From Haliotis asinina (Eukaryota > Mollusca > Gastropoda > Lepetellida > Haliotidae), in NCBI RefSeq assembly GCF_037392515.1, contig NC_090288.1, forward strand, positions 7,247,501-7,311,500: a DNA stretch of 64,000 nucleotides, given 5' to 3'. Shown in pieces: positions 47,101 through 57,745 of the stretch (the first letter of the stretch is position 1; each line of letters opens with the position of its first letter). The notes under the pieces were generated by a model that did no database searches, had not been told where the DNA came from, and saw only the letters and a program-made list of their open reading frames with translations. A program made the position numbers and the translations under genes.

Positions 47101-50100
47101 ACATGATATGTCTTTGTACTAAATTTCACAAATTACATCAACAGTTTTGGATTTGTTTTTGAATGTTTGTGACAATATCAGTAAGTCTGGGGTTGTTCTG
47201 GGGAATGGACTGTATTATTGGACTGTGGGACAGATGAAATTGGTAGTGATTACATTGGAGTCAGTGAAATATGACAAAGGTGAGGTTGCCTGAATTCACT
47301 ACTACTATCTGTAATAAAGGTGAACTGCCAGGTACTGACAACTCTGATCAGTATGTAGAACTTGTTGTTTCATGGAGGCATGAAGATGATGACATTTGCA
47401 TGAATTTAGGGAACTTGAAATACTGTTGCAGAAATTGCAGAGGGTAGCAAAGGATGGTCATTAGCTGCCGACCCCGCTCTCTCCCGTAAAGCATGACCAG
47501 TTCCAAGATTTTACTGGGACCATTTGACCTCATCCCATTCTCATTCCATCCTGTTTGTCTGTTGCAGATTGTGTATGTGTGTTGTGAACGATTGCTGGAG
47601 CTTGCCTCAAGAGGTAACTCTCTACAGAAGACACGGAGTACCTTGTCCATGTCAGATCTACAGCCTGACCTACTTAAAAGAAGTGAAAACAATGTCAAAA
47701 CCAAAGACAGTGGTAGTGTATCTGGCTGTGGTGGAGACTGCGTCTCAAGCAAGAGCAACACATCAACAAGCCCTCAAGGGTCTTCTGAAGATCCATCTCT
47801 CTGGATTGTGGAGGCCTTAACTGAAGCAGACTATTCTGATATTGTACTGAAGAAAGTGGCTGATTTTGAGGTTAGTTGGTTTACTTCTGTGTCCAATGCC
47901 ACACTCAATATGAGTGGTGCATGAATAACATGATCAAGTCGTTGAATTGTGCTATTGAATGTCAAATATCATATCAGTGTTATCGCTGGCATGCAGAGAC
48001 ATGTAACTGAGACATGATTGCAGGCTTTGGAATGTTTCCATGATGTCCGTCGACCAAACTTGTTCGTCATGCTGTGTTTGACAAAGGCTTGTCTTCCAGA
48101 AAGTCAGTAATTGTCAAGTATCAAGTGGTAATAATAAAAATAATCATCCTCTGTGTGCTACAATCTCCAAACACAAAATGAATGCTGACAGTGCTTAATC
48201 AGACACTGATTCTTATTACCCTGGATAACCCAAGCTGCCTGTTAGGTGCTAGAAGGTTACAGTCACATGACTTAGCCAACCAGTTACCCATATTCTGCTG
48301 GATGAACAGGGGCAATTTTGAACAAACTCACTTGCCTAAGGTGAGACATGTATCACATGTACTTCCTTGTAGGGCAGAACTGTCCTAGAAACTCTCAGGA
48401 GTCAAAGTTGACAAAAAAGGTTCACCCATCCGAGGACTGTCCAAGCTTGACATTACTTAATTTCAGCTGATTTGTGACCCTGAGCTCTGTGGTCTGTTAC
48501 GTCAAGCAACTTTACCAGAGTGAAGTGTTATGATACAAAAAATGATCTTATTGCAATTACTACCATTAAACTCTGCTGTATGTGAATTGTGACCATGCAA
48601 GGGATGTCCCCAAAGTGGTCGGCTTCACTGTATTCTCAGTGTCCAGTGATAGAAAAGCTTCCATTTTTTTTGGAAGGAATCATTAGTAAAGGCATATCCA
48701 GACTTTCACATATGTGGTTATGTGATATTTGTCAACACAACATATTGGGATGTAATATTTCCTTAAACATTGCAGAAAGTGAAAAATAATCTGTCATTTG
48801 GTACCTCTTGGATGATGGCATGCACTCAGATAATATGATATAAAATATGGTCAGTATAGTATGGATGACATCACGTCATAATCACCATTCAAAGATTTGG
48901 ATTGCTTGATTTATATTTATATTTTAATCTTTCAAAAACATTTTGTCCAGGCGTTCAAGTTGGCACTGTTTACAATGTATTGAGAGCTGACATTTGTGTG
49001 ACCATACAGTATTTTGTTTCAACCCTTGGCATCGTGTATGGATAAGTGAAAACATTAGAATAAGTTATGTCCTTTTGATTACGTCATCTGAAAGTGGGAG
49101 ATATTTTGTTTCCTGAAGCTAGTGATGCAATATTGCTTATTTTCCATATTTTGGGGTACCAAGATAAAATGTTAGACAAAACATTGATCATAAGGCTGGA
49201 ACAATTTGCTTGAGCTTGACAGGTAATATGTAGAAATGTAAAACATGAAAACAGTTGCATTTTTACGTTTGTCTAGGTGAGGCCAACCACTTTTCGGACA
49301 CCCCTTGTAATTTAAGTGGAATAATCATCTTCATTGCATTCCGAAGCTCCATTTCACACACTGCTGTTGTCATCTTTAAGCTGATCACACATGACTTGAG
49401 CACATCCATACATACCTAGTGGTCTGTGTTACAGGAAGCACTGAACCAGACTGATGAAGCTTGGAGCATGATTGCACAGGAGCAGGATCCTGTCATCCTC
49501 AGTCTCCTCATGTGGGATTGGCTGGACCAATTGAGTGTAAGTAGCAAGTCATGGTCATCCTCTGTCTCCTCCTGTGGGAGCGGCTAGACAAACTGAGTGT
49601 AATTAGCAGGACATGCTCATCCTCTGTCTCCTCCTGTGGGAGTGGCTGGACCAACTGATTGTGAGTACCAGGACATGGTCGTCCTCTGTCTCCTCCTGTG
49701 AGAGCGGCTGGACCAAATGAGTGTAAGTAGCAGGACATGGTCATCCTCTGTCTCCTGTGAGAGCACCTGTACCAACTGGGTTTACATAGCAAGACATAGT
49801 GTCCTCAGTGTCCTCCTCTTTGAGTGACTTGACTGACTGAGTGTATGTACCAGGATATGGTCGTCCTCTGTCTCCTTATCTGGGAGTCGCTGGACCAACT
49901 GAGTGTGATTAGCAGGAAATGGTTGTCCTCTATCTGCTCCAGTGGGAGCGGCTGGACCAACCGAGTGTAAGTAGCATTACATGATCGTCATCAGCATCCT
50001 CCTTTCTTGAGCGACTGGACAAAATGAGTGTACATAGCAGGTTATGGTCGTCCTCTGTCTCCTCATGTGGGAGCAGCTGGACGAAATGAGTGAAACTTCC

Positions 50101-53100
50101 AGGACCTGTTCGTCCTTTGTCTCCTGCTATGGGAGCAGCTGGACCAACCAAGACAGTATATTGTTGTCTTCAGTCTCCTCCTATGGGAACTGCTGGACCA
50201 ACAGTGTGTAAGTACTATTACATGGTCGTCCTCTGTCTCCTCCTGTGGGAGCAGCTGGACCAACCGGGTGTACATAGGTAGATAAAGTCTTTTCTTTGTC
50301 CTCCTTTTTTTGAGCTACTGGACCAAGTGAGTGTAAGTAGCAAGATATGGTCGTCCTCTGTCTCTTCATCTGGGAGTTCCTGGTCCAACTGAGTGTAAGT
50401 GTCAGGATATAGTCGTCCTTAGTCTCTTCCTGTGGGACCTGCTGCATTGACTGAGTGAAAGTAGCAGGATATTGTCGTCTTGTCTCCTCTTGTGGGAGCG
50501 GCTTGACAAACTGTAAGTAGCATTGCATAGTCATCCTCTGTCTCCTCATGTGGGAGTGGTAGAACGAAATGAGTTTGAGTAGATGGTCATGGTTGTTCTT
50601 TGGCTCCTCCTGTGGAAGCAGCTGGACCAAATGAGTGAAACTTCCAGGACATGTTCGTCCTCTGTCTCCTGCTATGGGAGCAGCTGGACCAACCAAGTGT
50701 AAATAGCAGGATATGGTCGTCTTCAGTCTCCTCATGTGGGGGCAGCTAGACCAAATGAGTGAAACTTCCAGGACATGTTCGTCCTCTGTCTCCTGCTATG
50801 GGAGCAACTGGACCAACCGAGTGTAAATAGCAGGACATGGTCGTCCTCAGTCCCTTCCTGTGGGACCTGCTCCATGAACTGAGTGTAAGTAGCAGGATAT
50901 TGTCGTCGTCAGTCTCCTCCTGTGGGAGCAGCTGGACCAACTAAGTGTAAGTAGCAAGACATATTCGTCCTCTGTCTCCTCATGTGGGAGTGGTAGGATG
51001 AAATGAGTTTGAGTAGCAGGTCATGGTCATTCTCTGTCTCCTTCTGTTTGAGTGGCTGGACCAACTGAGTGTATGTCGCAGGATATGTTCCTCCTCTGTC
51101 TCCTCCTGTGGGAGTGGCTGGACCAACTGATTGTGAGTACCAGGACATGGTCGTCCTCTGTCTCCTCCTGTGAGAGCGGCTGGACCAAATGAGTGTAAGT
51201 AGCAGGACATGGTCATCCTCTGTCTCCTGTGAGAGCACCTGTACCAACTGGGTTTACATAGCAAGACATAGTGTCCTCAGTGTCCTCCTTTTTGAGCGAC
51301 TTGACTGACTGAGTGTATGTACCAGGATATGGTTGTCCTCTGTCTCCTTATCTGGGAGTCGCTGGACCAACTGAGTGTAATTAGCAGGAAATGGTTGTCC
51401 TCTATCTGCTCCAGTGGGAGCGGCTGGACCAACCGAGTGTAAGTAGCATTACATGATCGTCCTCAGCATCCTCCTTTCTTGAGCGACATGTAGCATGACA
51501 TGTTCAGTTACACATGCTTTCATCAAATACAAGTGTAAAGACACCTCTTCCTCATCAGTTTCCAAATGAGAAGAAAACATTCACAAACGACTACAAAGTG
51601 GACGGATGAATTGAGATATAGAACAAGGAGACCTGAGTTTTACACAGATTTGCAGTGACCATTTCTCATAGATGAATGATCTTGTACACTAGAAAAGTAT
51701 GACACCATTAATGCGCTATCACAGTGTAGAAAGTTGTCCTAGGCATTGTTCAGCCCAAATGCCAGTTATCTTTCCATGAATCACTTAAACAAAAACACTT
51801 GTGGTTTTGACACTACCAGAATTCACAACAGCTTCAATACAGACGGCACATGTCCTGAAACAACGGCAGGATTCCTCTAGGTGAACCTGCACCAAGCACC
51901 TGCCGCTTCTCCACTGCAACCTGCTGTCCTTGACCTTGATCTTCAAAACACATCATCCTTCACTTTTGCACAACTTTTTACTGCTTCTTGATGTTCTTGA
52001 CCATCATGCTCTTGATGAGTTTTTCAACGAAGCAAATGAGGTCCCTTGTGGTGTTGGGCTTCATCTTGGGCCAGTCATCCATGGACTCTGGTCCGTGTCG
52101 GGATAGGACCTCCTGGCGCACTGATTGGTGTGTGAGGTGAGACAGGAGACGTTCCAGGAGACTCTGTTGGAGGCTGCTGGAGATAGGCTGCAGCTTGATG
52201 ATCACTCGGGACAGGTACTCCAGCAGGTACTTCACCCCCTGGCCAGGAAGAATAAAGGGATGAGGATTATGTTTACTGTTTTACGCCAATAATCAAGGTA
52301 TATCATCTTTCTTGAGCGACTGGACAAAATGAGTGTACATAGCAGGTTATGGTCGTCCTCTGTCTCCTCATGTGGGAGCGACTGGACCAACTGAGTGTAA
52401 GTAGCATTACATGGTCATTCATGGGAATGTCTGGACCAAATGAGTGTAAGTACCAGGAAATAACGTTCTGAGTCCCCTCATGTGGGAGTGACTGAACCAT
52501 CTGAGTGTACGTAGGAGTAGCAGGATATTGTCATCTTCAGTCTCCTCTTGTGGAACGGCTGGGCAAACTGAGTGTAAACAGCATTGCATAGTCATCCTCT
52601 GTCAGGACATGGTTGTTTTCTGTCTCCTCCTGTGCAAGTGGTTGCACGAGCTGAGTTCGAGTAGCAGGTCATGGTTGTCCTTTGACTCCTCATGTGGGAG
52701 TGGCTGGATGAACTGAGTGAAAGTAGCATTACATGGTCATCCTGTCTCCTCCTGTGGGAGCAGCTGGACTAACGGAGTGTATGTGGCAGGACATGTTCGT
52801 CCTCTCTCTCCTGATATGGGAGCAACTGGACAAAGCGAGTGTAAATAGCAGGATATTGTCGTCTTCAGTCTCCTCTTTTGGGAGTGCAAGTAGCAGGACA
52901 TAATGTCCTGAGTCTCCTCATGTGGGAGTGACTGGACCATTTGAGTGTACGTAGCAGTACATAGTGTCCTCTTTCTCCAGTGGGAACTGCTGGACCAACT
53001 GAGTGTAAGTAACAAGACATGGTTGTCCTCAGTCACCTCACATTGCTGGACGAACTGAGTGTAAGGAGCAGGACATGGTCATTCTCTGTCTCCTCATGTG

Positions 53101-55949
53101 GGAGCAGCTGGATTAGCTGTGTGTACATAGCAGGACATCGCTTCCTCTGTCTCCTCCTGTGGGAACAGATGGACCAACTGAGTGCATGTAGTAGGACATG
53201 GTCGTCCTGAGTCTCCTCATGTGAGAGTAGCTGGACCAACTGAGTGTACGTCGCAGTACATAGTGTCCTCCTTTTTTGAGCGACTGGACCAACTGAGTGT
53301 AAGTAGCAGGACATGGTCATCCTTTGTCTCCTCCTGTGGAAGCGGCTGGAGGAACTGATTGTAAGAAACAGGATATGGTGGTTGTCCTCAGTCACCTCAT
53401 ATTGCTGGACCGACTGAGTGTAAGGTGCAGGATATGGTCATTCTCTGTCTCCTCCTGTGGGAGCAGATGGACCAACTGAGTTCATGTAGTAGGACATGGT
53501 CGTCCTCTCTCTCCTCATGTGAGAGTAGCTGGACCAGCTGAGTGTTCATAGCAGGACATTTCCGTCCTCAGTCCACTCATGTGGGAGCGGCTGGACCGAG
53601 TGTAAGTAGCAGGACATGGTTGTCCTCTGTCTTCTTATGTGGGAGCAGCTGGACCAGCTGTGTGTACGTAGCAAGACATCGCTTCCTCTGTCTCCTCCTG
53701 TGGGAACAGATGGACCAACTGAGTGCATGTAGTAGGACATGGTCGTCCTGAGTCTCCTCATGTGAGAGTAGCTGGACCAACTGAGTGTACGTCGCAGTAC
53801 ATAGTGTCCTCCTTTTTTGAGCGACTGGACCAACTGAGTGTAAGTAGCAGGACATGGTCATCCTTTGTCTCCTCCTGTGGAAGCGGCTGGAGGAACTGAT
53901 TGTAAGAAACAGGATATGGTGGTTGTCCTCAGTCACCTCATATTGCTGGACCGACTGAGTGTAAGGTGCAGGATATGGTCATTCTCTGTCTCCTCCTGTG
54001 GGAGCAGATGGACCAACTGAGTTCATGTAGTAGGACATGGTCGTCCTCTCTCTCCTCATGTGAGAGTAGCTGGACCAGCTGAGTGTTCATAGCAGGACAT
54101 TTCCGTCCTCAGTCCACTCATGTGGGAGCGGCTGGACCGAGTGTAAGTAGCAGGACATGGTTGTCCTCTGTCTTCTTATGTGGGAGCAGCTGGACCAGCT
54201 GTGTGTACGTAGCAAGACATCGTGTCCTCTGTCTCCTCATGTGGAAGTGACTGGAGCATCTGAGTGTAAGTAGGAGGATATGGTTGTCCTGTCTGCTCCT
54301 GTGGAAGTGGCTGGACCAAGTGAATGTAAGTAGCATGACATGTTCGTCCTCTGTCTCCTCATGTGGCGGGACCAGGTGAGTGTAGTGGCAAGATATGGAT
54401 GTCCTCAGTGTCCTCATGTGGATGGACCAACTGACTGAGGACAACCTGAGCGTAAGTAGCAGGATTTGGTCATGTGGGAGAATCTGGGCTAATGTAACTA
54501 GTAAGACTTGGTTTCTATTCTTTGGACAACAGAGAGCTTGAATTTTAGTGTCCTGCATGACGTGATAGCTATGTTTAGAATTAGCCCTTGCTAAACTTCT
54601 TGATGGCTTATGAAGTAGATGCTTTACACACTATTAATTCTCATGTATGCAAGTAAACTTAAATGATACAAAGTGTTTGTGTACATTCCTTGCATCCAAT
54701 TAACAATCCTATCTAAACTTTGGCCTCAACCGATGCTGTTTTTCTCCGTTGTCCTTGCTAACTTCAAGGGAGATTTGTATTTTTATTGACCCATGGTTGT
54801 ATGGAAAGAACAACTTCATTGTTACAAGTGGTAGTGTATCTTTGAAGGTCTTACACTGTTATCAAGTGAGATGAACAAACATTTCTCCGTGTGAGAAAGG
54901 AGTTGTCCATCCATATATGTTCCTTTGTCCTTCAACTTTTAAAATGCATCTCATGGAAGTCATATTAATGTTAGATAAAACAGTATGTGAGATTGCGTGT
55001 GTGACATGTTTTCAGGAGCCTGCTTTGTCAGCTCAGGATTTGCTGACCCTGCTGGGGAGCAGTGAACCCCCACTCGATGCTCTGTTCAAGGTGGAGAAGG
55101 TGAGACATCTTCCTGTTACTGTAAATTCCTAGTGTTTCTTCGGAGAAACCTGCAGTGTGGCAGGACACTCAATGTGTTTCACTAGTCACCAGCGGGACAT
55201 GGGTTGATGTACCCTCTGTGTTTGTTTATTTTCTGAAAACATGACCTCTGTGTGACAGGGCATCACGACTTTGGGCCAAAAAAAACAAAGAATTTTTTTT
55301 TTTAATTTTGTCCATTAATTTCAGTGTTTGGTGTTTTCTCATTCTTTGTGGTTTGGTCAGTCAACTGTTGGCTGTGTGGAGTTGCACATGCTCATGCCAG
55401 GACCCCCTGAATTAGGGCTGCACGTCCAGGTTTCCCTGATTGTGATGTTGTGTGCAAACCAAACGACTGGCAGTTCTCAATGCACAGCTCTTCTGTACAT
55501 TTAGATGATTGTTATACTGCAAGCAAAACCAAAGTCAGTCTTATACTCACATTCAGATCAGATTGGATGATAGGTATGGTAGCAAATTGATGATATGTCT
55601 GTTGCAGACTTAAATTACAGATGATGTACCTTGATTATTGGCGTAAAACAGTAAACATAATCCTCATCCCTTTATTCTTCCTGGCCAGGGGGTGAAGTAC
55701 CTGCTGGAGTACCTGTCCCGAGTGATCATCAAGCTGCAGCCTATCTCCAGCAGCCTCCAACAGAGTCTCCTGGAACGTCTCCTGTCTCACCTCACACACC
55801 AATCAGTGCGCCAGGAGGTCCTATCCCGACACGGACCAGAGTCCATGGATGACTGGCCCAAGATGAAGCCCAACACCACAAGGGACCTCATTTGCTTCGT
55901 TGAAAAACTCATCAAGAGCATGATGGTCAAGAACATCAAGAAGCAGTGA
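38152..55949 (+). CDS. PTPDC1: PTPDC1-type protein tyrosine / dual-specificity phosphatase
   Basis: Cysteine-based phosphatase; human PTPDC1 is linked to cilium length, substrate unknown to me. Thirteen coding exons: 38152-38221, 39294-39459, 42122-42202, 42728-42843, 43409-43430, 44015-44121, 44432-44519, 45827-45916, 46847-46946, 47568-47870, 49435-49536, 55016-55099, 55689-55949 (1590 nt, 529 aa, phases consistent). The N-terminal part has QCVMFCGGKKCKY. The catalytic domain has GIKTVINLQVPGEHASCG, the acid loop FGWTDHGV (Asp154) and the P-loop HCHAGHGR (Cys183, Arg189), so active-site residues are intact. A conserved helical C-terminus ends NIKKQ. The start is the first in-frame ATG after a TGA in the same exon. 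The product is about 230-280 residues shorter than human, mainly in the disordered linker (exon 10). Oddities: intron 2 is GC-AG; exon 5 has 22 nt; intron 11 is filled with copies of exon 11's end and an inverted copy of exon 13. I cannot exclude an extra exon within 47871-49434. Confidence 0.94.
39715..39850 (-). mobile_element. SINE-A copy, reverse orientation
   Basis: GAGTGAGTTG tail complement, GCAATATCATGGCAGGGGAG, ACACCAGAAATGGGCATCAC and a head ending CAAGGCAACCCCACC. In PTPDC1 intron 2, beside a short SINE-B scrap at about 39.66 kb. Confidence 0.8.
39878..41952. mobile_element. Fossil DIRS-like remnant in PTPDC1 intron 2
   Basis: Broken, non-coding fossil of a DIRS-like tyrosine-recombinase retroelement. 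The left end (about 39878-40100) and the right end (about 41640-41952) are inverted terminal repeats with CTCCTTTGGGTACATATAAG and its counterpart. Inside are a short ORF1-like Cys/His stretch (about 40500-40740) and a scrap of the reverse transcriptase region (about 41250-41300). Most of the coding interior is gone. A MITE is inserted in it. Same family as the element at 57.0-62.4 kb. Confidence 0.75.
40711..41149. mobile_element. 439-bp MITE inserted in the DIRS remnant
   Basis: The left end TCATTCTCTTCCCACAGAGG and right end GGGAAGAGAATGA are inverted; homology continues through GGTTACTTGTCA and AACCTCTGTTCTAATACG for about 60 bp. The interior has no transposase-like ORF. Confidence 0.8.
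42855..43015 (-). mobile_element. SINE-B copy, reverse orientation
   Basis: CAGTGATCAACAACATGAAC, GGGAACCGATGATGTGTCC and CACCCGATCCCGTTAATTGC are complements of the SINE-B core. It begins about 15 bp after the donor of PTPDC1 exon 4. Confidence 0.8.
43409..43430 (+). other. 22-nt micro-exon of PTPDC1
   Basis: TTTTTCAG precedes it and GTGAGT follows it. It encodes IFFYNFGW together with flanking codon parts, immediately before the catalytic acid loop WTDHG. Skipping would remove part of the catalytic core and shift the frame. Confidence 0.88.
43655..43985 (+). mobile_element. SINE-B copy carrying an inserted MITE
   Basis: GGCGACTAACAATTTCGGG and GGTTGACACGTG are followed by a 145-bp insertion, after which GACACGTGTCATGG resumes the SINE, continuing to GATCACTAGACTGTCTGG. 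In PTPDC1 intron 5. Confidence 0.85.
43719..43863. mobile_element. 145-bp MITE with 8-bp target duplication
   Basis: The insertion lies in a SINE-B copy and is flanked by GACACGTG at 43711-43718 and 43864-43871, while intact SINE-B has this 8-mer once. The ends start GGA and share TATACTGG in inverted orientation. An 8-bp duplication fits a hAT-like non-autonomous element. Confidence 0.75.
44950..45572. mobile_element. ~0.6-kb TIR element in PTPDC1 intron 7
   Basis: Inverted ends share TTACACTCCA, CTGAGTCTAACAAAACCT and GTCAGGTAACCTTTGAG (left about 44990-45050, right about 45482-45542), with looser outer homology around GTTTAGTCTGC. No transposase ORF. Non-autonomous DNA element of uncertain superfamily. 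Confidence 0.8.
46231..46503 (+). mobile_element. SINE-B copy, full length
   Basis: ACCCGTGAAGGTCCCGGGGT, GTCGTAAGAGGCGACTAACG, GGGATCGGGTGGTCAGGCTC, GTTGATCACTGGATTGTCTG, TATAGCTGTAATATTGCTGA and a CACTCATTC tail. In PTPDC1 intron 8. Confidence 0.9.
49486..51503 (+). repeat. 62-bp minisatellite made from PTPDC1 exon 11, left half
   Basis: Starts in the coding exon: its last 51 nt (codons DPVILSLLMWDWLDQLS) plus 11 nt of intron (GTAAGTAGCAA) are the first unit. Later units read DMVILCLLLWERLDQLS-like, then GTAAGTAGCAG, then the next unit. Spacing is 62 bp (for example TCTGTCTCC at 49561, 49623, 49685 and 49747), with some shortened units. About 32 units here. Many keep GTAAGT; others have GTAATT or GTGAGT. 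A block at about 49600-49990 recurs at about 51072-51480. Confidence 0.93.
51504..52308 (-). pseudogene. Inverted copy of PTPDC1 terminal exon 13 and flanks
   Basis: Reverse-strand copy of 55619-56434: intron end, acceptor (TTCCTGGCCAG), the whole coding part of exon 13 (stop at 51980-51978) and about 0.5 kb of 3' UTR. The encoded 86 residues from MKYLLEYL to NIKKQ are identical to the original; the stop is TAA instead of TGA, and few other differences are visible. It is antisense to the gene and so cannot join the PTPDC1 mRNA. It sits in the middle of the 62-bp array. No poly(A) tail, and it contains intron sequence, so it is not a processed pseudogene. A collapsed or mis-joined assembly is an alternative. 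Confidence 0.93.
52309..54500 (+). repeat. 62-bp minisatellite from PTPDC1 exon 11, right half
   Basis: The same units continue in the same orientation after the inverted exon copy, about 34 of them, more diverged towards 54.5 kb. A higher-order period of 541 bp is visible: ACATCG at about 53135, 53676 and 54217, with near-identical blocks between. Confidence 0.92.
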
Positions 55950-56434
55950 AAAAAGTTGTGCAAAAGTGAAGGATGATGTGTTTTGAAGATCAAAGTCAAG
56001 GACAGCAGGTTGCAGTGGAGAAGCGGCAGGTGCTTGGTGCAGGTTCACCTAGAGGAATCCTGCCGTTGTTTCAGGACATGTGCCGTCTGTATTGAAGCTG
56101 TTGTGAATTCTGGTAGTGTCAAAACCACAAGTGTTTTTGTTTAAGTGATTCATGGAAAGATAACAAGCATAACTGGCATTTGGGCTGAACAATGCCTAGG
56201 ACAACTTTCTACACTGTGATAGCGCATTAATGGTGTCATACTTTTCTAGTGTACAAGATCATTCATCTATGAGAAATGGTCACTGCAAATCTGTGTAAAA
56301 CTCAGGTCTCTGTGTTCTATATCTCAATTCATCCGTCCACTTTGTAGTCGTTTGTGAATGTTTTCTTCTCATTTGGAAACTGATGAGGAAGAGGTGTCTT
56401 TACACTTGTATTTGATGAAAGCATGTGTAACTGA
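55619..56434 (+). repeat. Right arm of the inverted duplication (terminal exon)
   Basis: The original of the inverted copy at 51504-52308. Arms of about 0.8 kb are separated by 3.3 kb containing the right half of the array and exon 12. Confidence 0.93.
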
Positions 56435-57024
56435 AGACTCATGTTCTTCTATAACAATGATTGAAATTGTTTATTATGTGAAAGTCTGGCTAACATTTAA
56501 TTACACAGTAAACATGTTTTCATACTCCCTGGTCTTAGGACCCCAATTCGTTAACAGTCATACACTCTGCTACATTAGTTGAAAACCTGAGTCAAGTAAG
56601 ATTCTGTTTGATCAAGGCAGCTAAAGATAGTTAACAGAATAACTGTAAAATACTGAAAGTGGTGCCAAGCCTATAACAGACTGATTATTTATTTATTGCA
56701 GTGTCATTTAGTGTTGTACCTGTGCATCAGTAAGCATTAGATTCTCTGACAGATCCACCAATCAAGTAATGACATTTTGTCCATTTCACAGACTAAAATG
56801 GTAACATGAAAACAAAATGATATATAGACAGAATGACTGATGGGCATGTATGACCATTTTTATATTCCAGGGTGATGCTACGTGCTTCTGTGTGCATAAT
56901 CACTCTCTTTAGCCATAAATAATGAACTGTCCCTTACCACCTAAGTAATCAGATATTATTTATTTGGTATCAAATCTAACTGTGGCAATGACACCACAAC
57001 TTTCTACACAAAGCCTTTATTCTT
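55950..57024 (+). other. PTPDC1 3' UTR and downstream spacer
   Basis: About 0.5 kb after the stop is shared with the inverted copy, so the duplication took most or all of a compact 3' UTR. No canonical AATAAA is evident. The rest up to the DIRS-like element shows no gene. Confidence 0.5.
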
Positions 57025-57745
57025 TTTCAGAGGAAGTCCTCTTTGGGGTACATATATTTTGTCTTGTGAGACCACCCTAGGACCCTAACAGTCAAGAGCA
57101 GGTAACTCTTGCAGTCTACCTCGTATGTCACTTTTCATACTGTTGTTGAGGACAGTCGTCCATTCACAGCTCTCTACAGGAAAGCGAAGCTTACGAAAGT
57201 GAAATAGAAAATGAGTGAGAAAGCACCCAATTCTGTGTGTATGGTTCCTTTTTAATGCATGGGCGTATCAGGAATTTATAAGTCACTCCTTTTCATTCAT
57301 GAAATGTACCTTTGAGTGGTGCCCGTTGCTTGCAGCCATGTAGCCGGTAAGATGACGGTCGGCACGTTCCTCGTGGTTATTTTTTCCAGCCTTGTAAGAC
57401 TATAGGCTTGGATAAAGTGAACTATGGGATTATAATTTAACATTCTTACTTTTTATCTCATTATATATTAAAAATGAGGTGTTGTAACTATTTCTTGTCC
57501 CCAAAGTGGCTTGCAAGATGGTGGACAGGAATTTTTTTCCTGCCAAAACTTTGCCATGTGCTCATGGTTTTTTAAGTTTTTGTGGCAGTCTTTTTAAACA
57601 TATTGTTCAGTTAGACTCTAGTTTCATATGGTTTACTAAGTATTTATGTATTTTTTCAACCCTTGTGGGTTGTTGTGTGTTGGCACTTAGCTTTCACTTT
57701 TCTACGTACGTAGCATTAGTTAGTTAGCTTGGCGCCCATGCGTTT

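Noticed and set aside
51978-52235. A second PTPDC1-like gene on the minus strand
   Set aside because: It is only the terminal exon with flanks, with no other PTPDC1 exon in that orientation; it is treated as an inverted duplication.
49508-54558. Many long antisense ORFs with repeated motifs such as SYYLHSxGP and RRQRTTM
   Set aside because: They are antisense readings of the 62-bp array (three units = 186 bp is a multiple of three) and have no start, promoter or family support.
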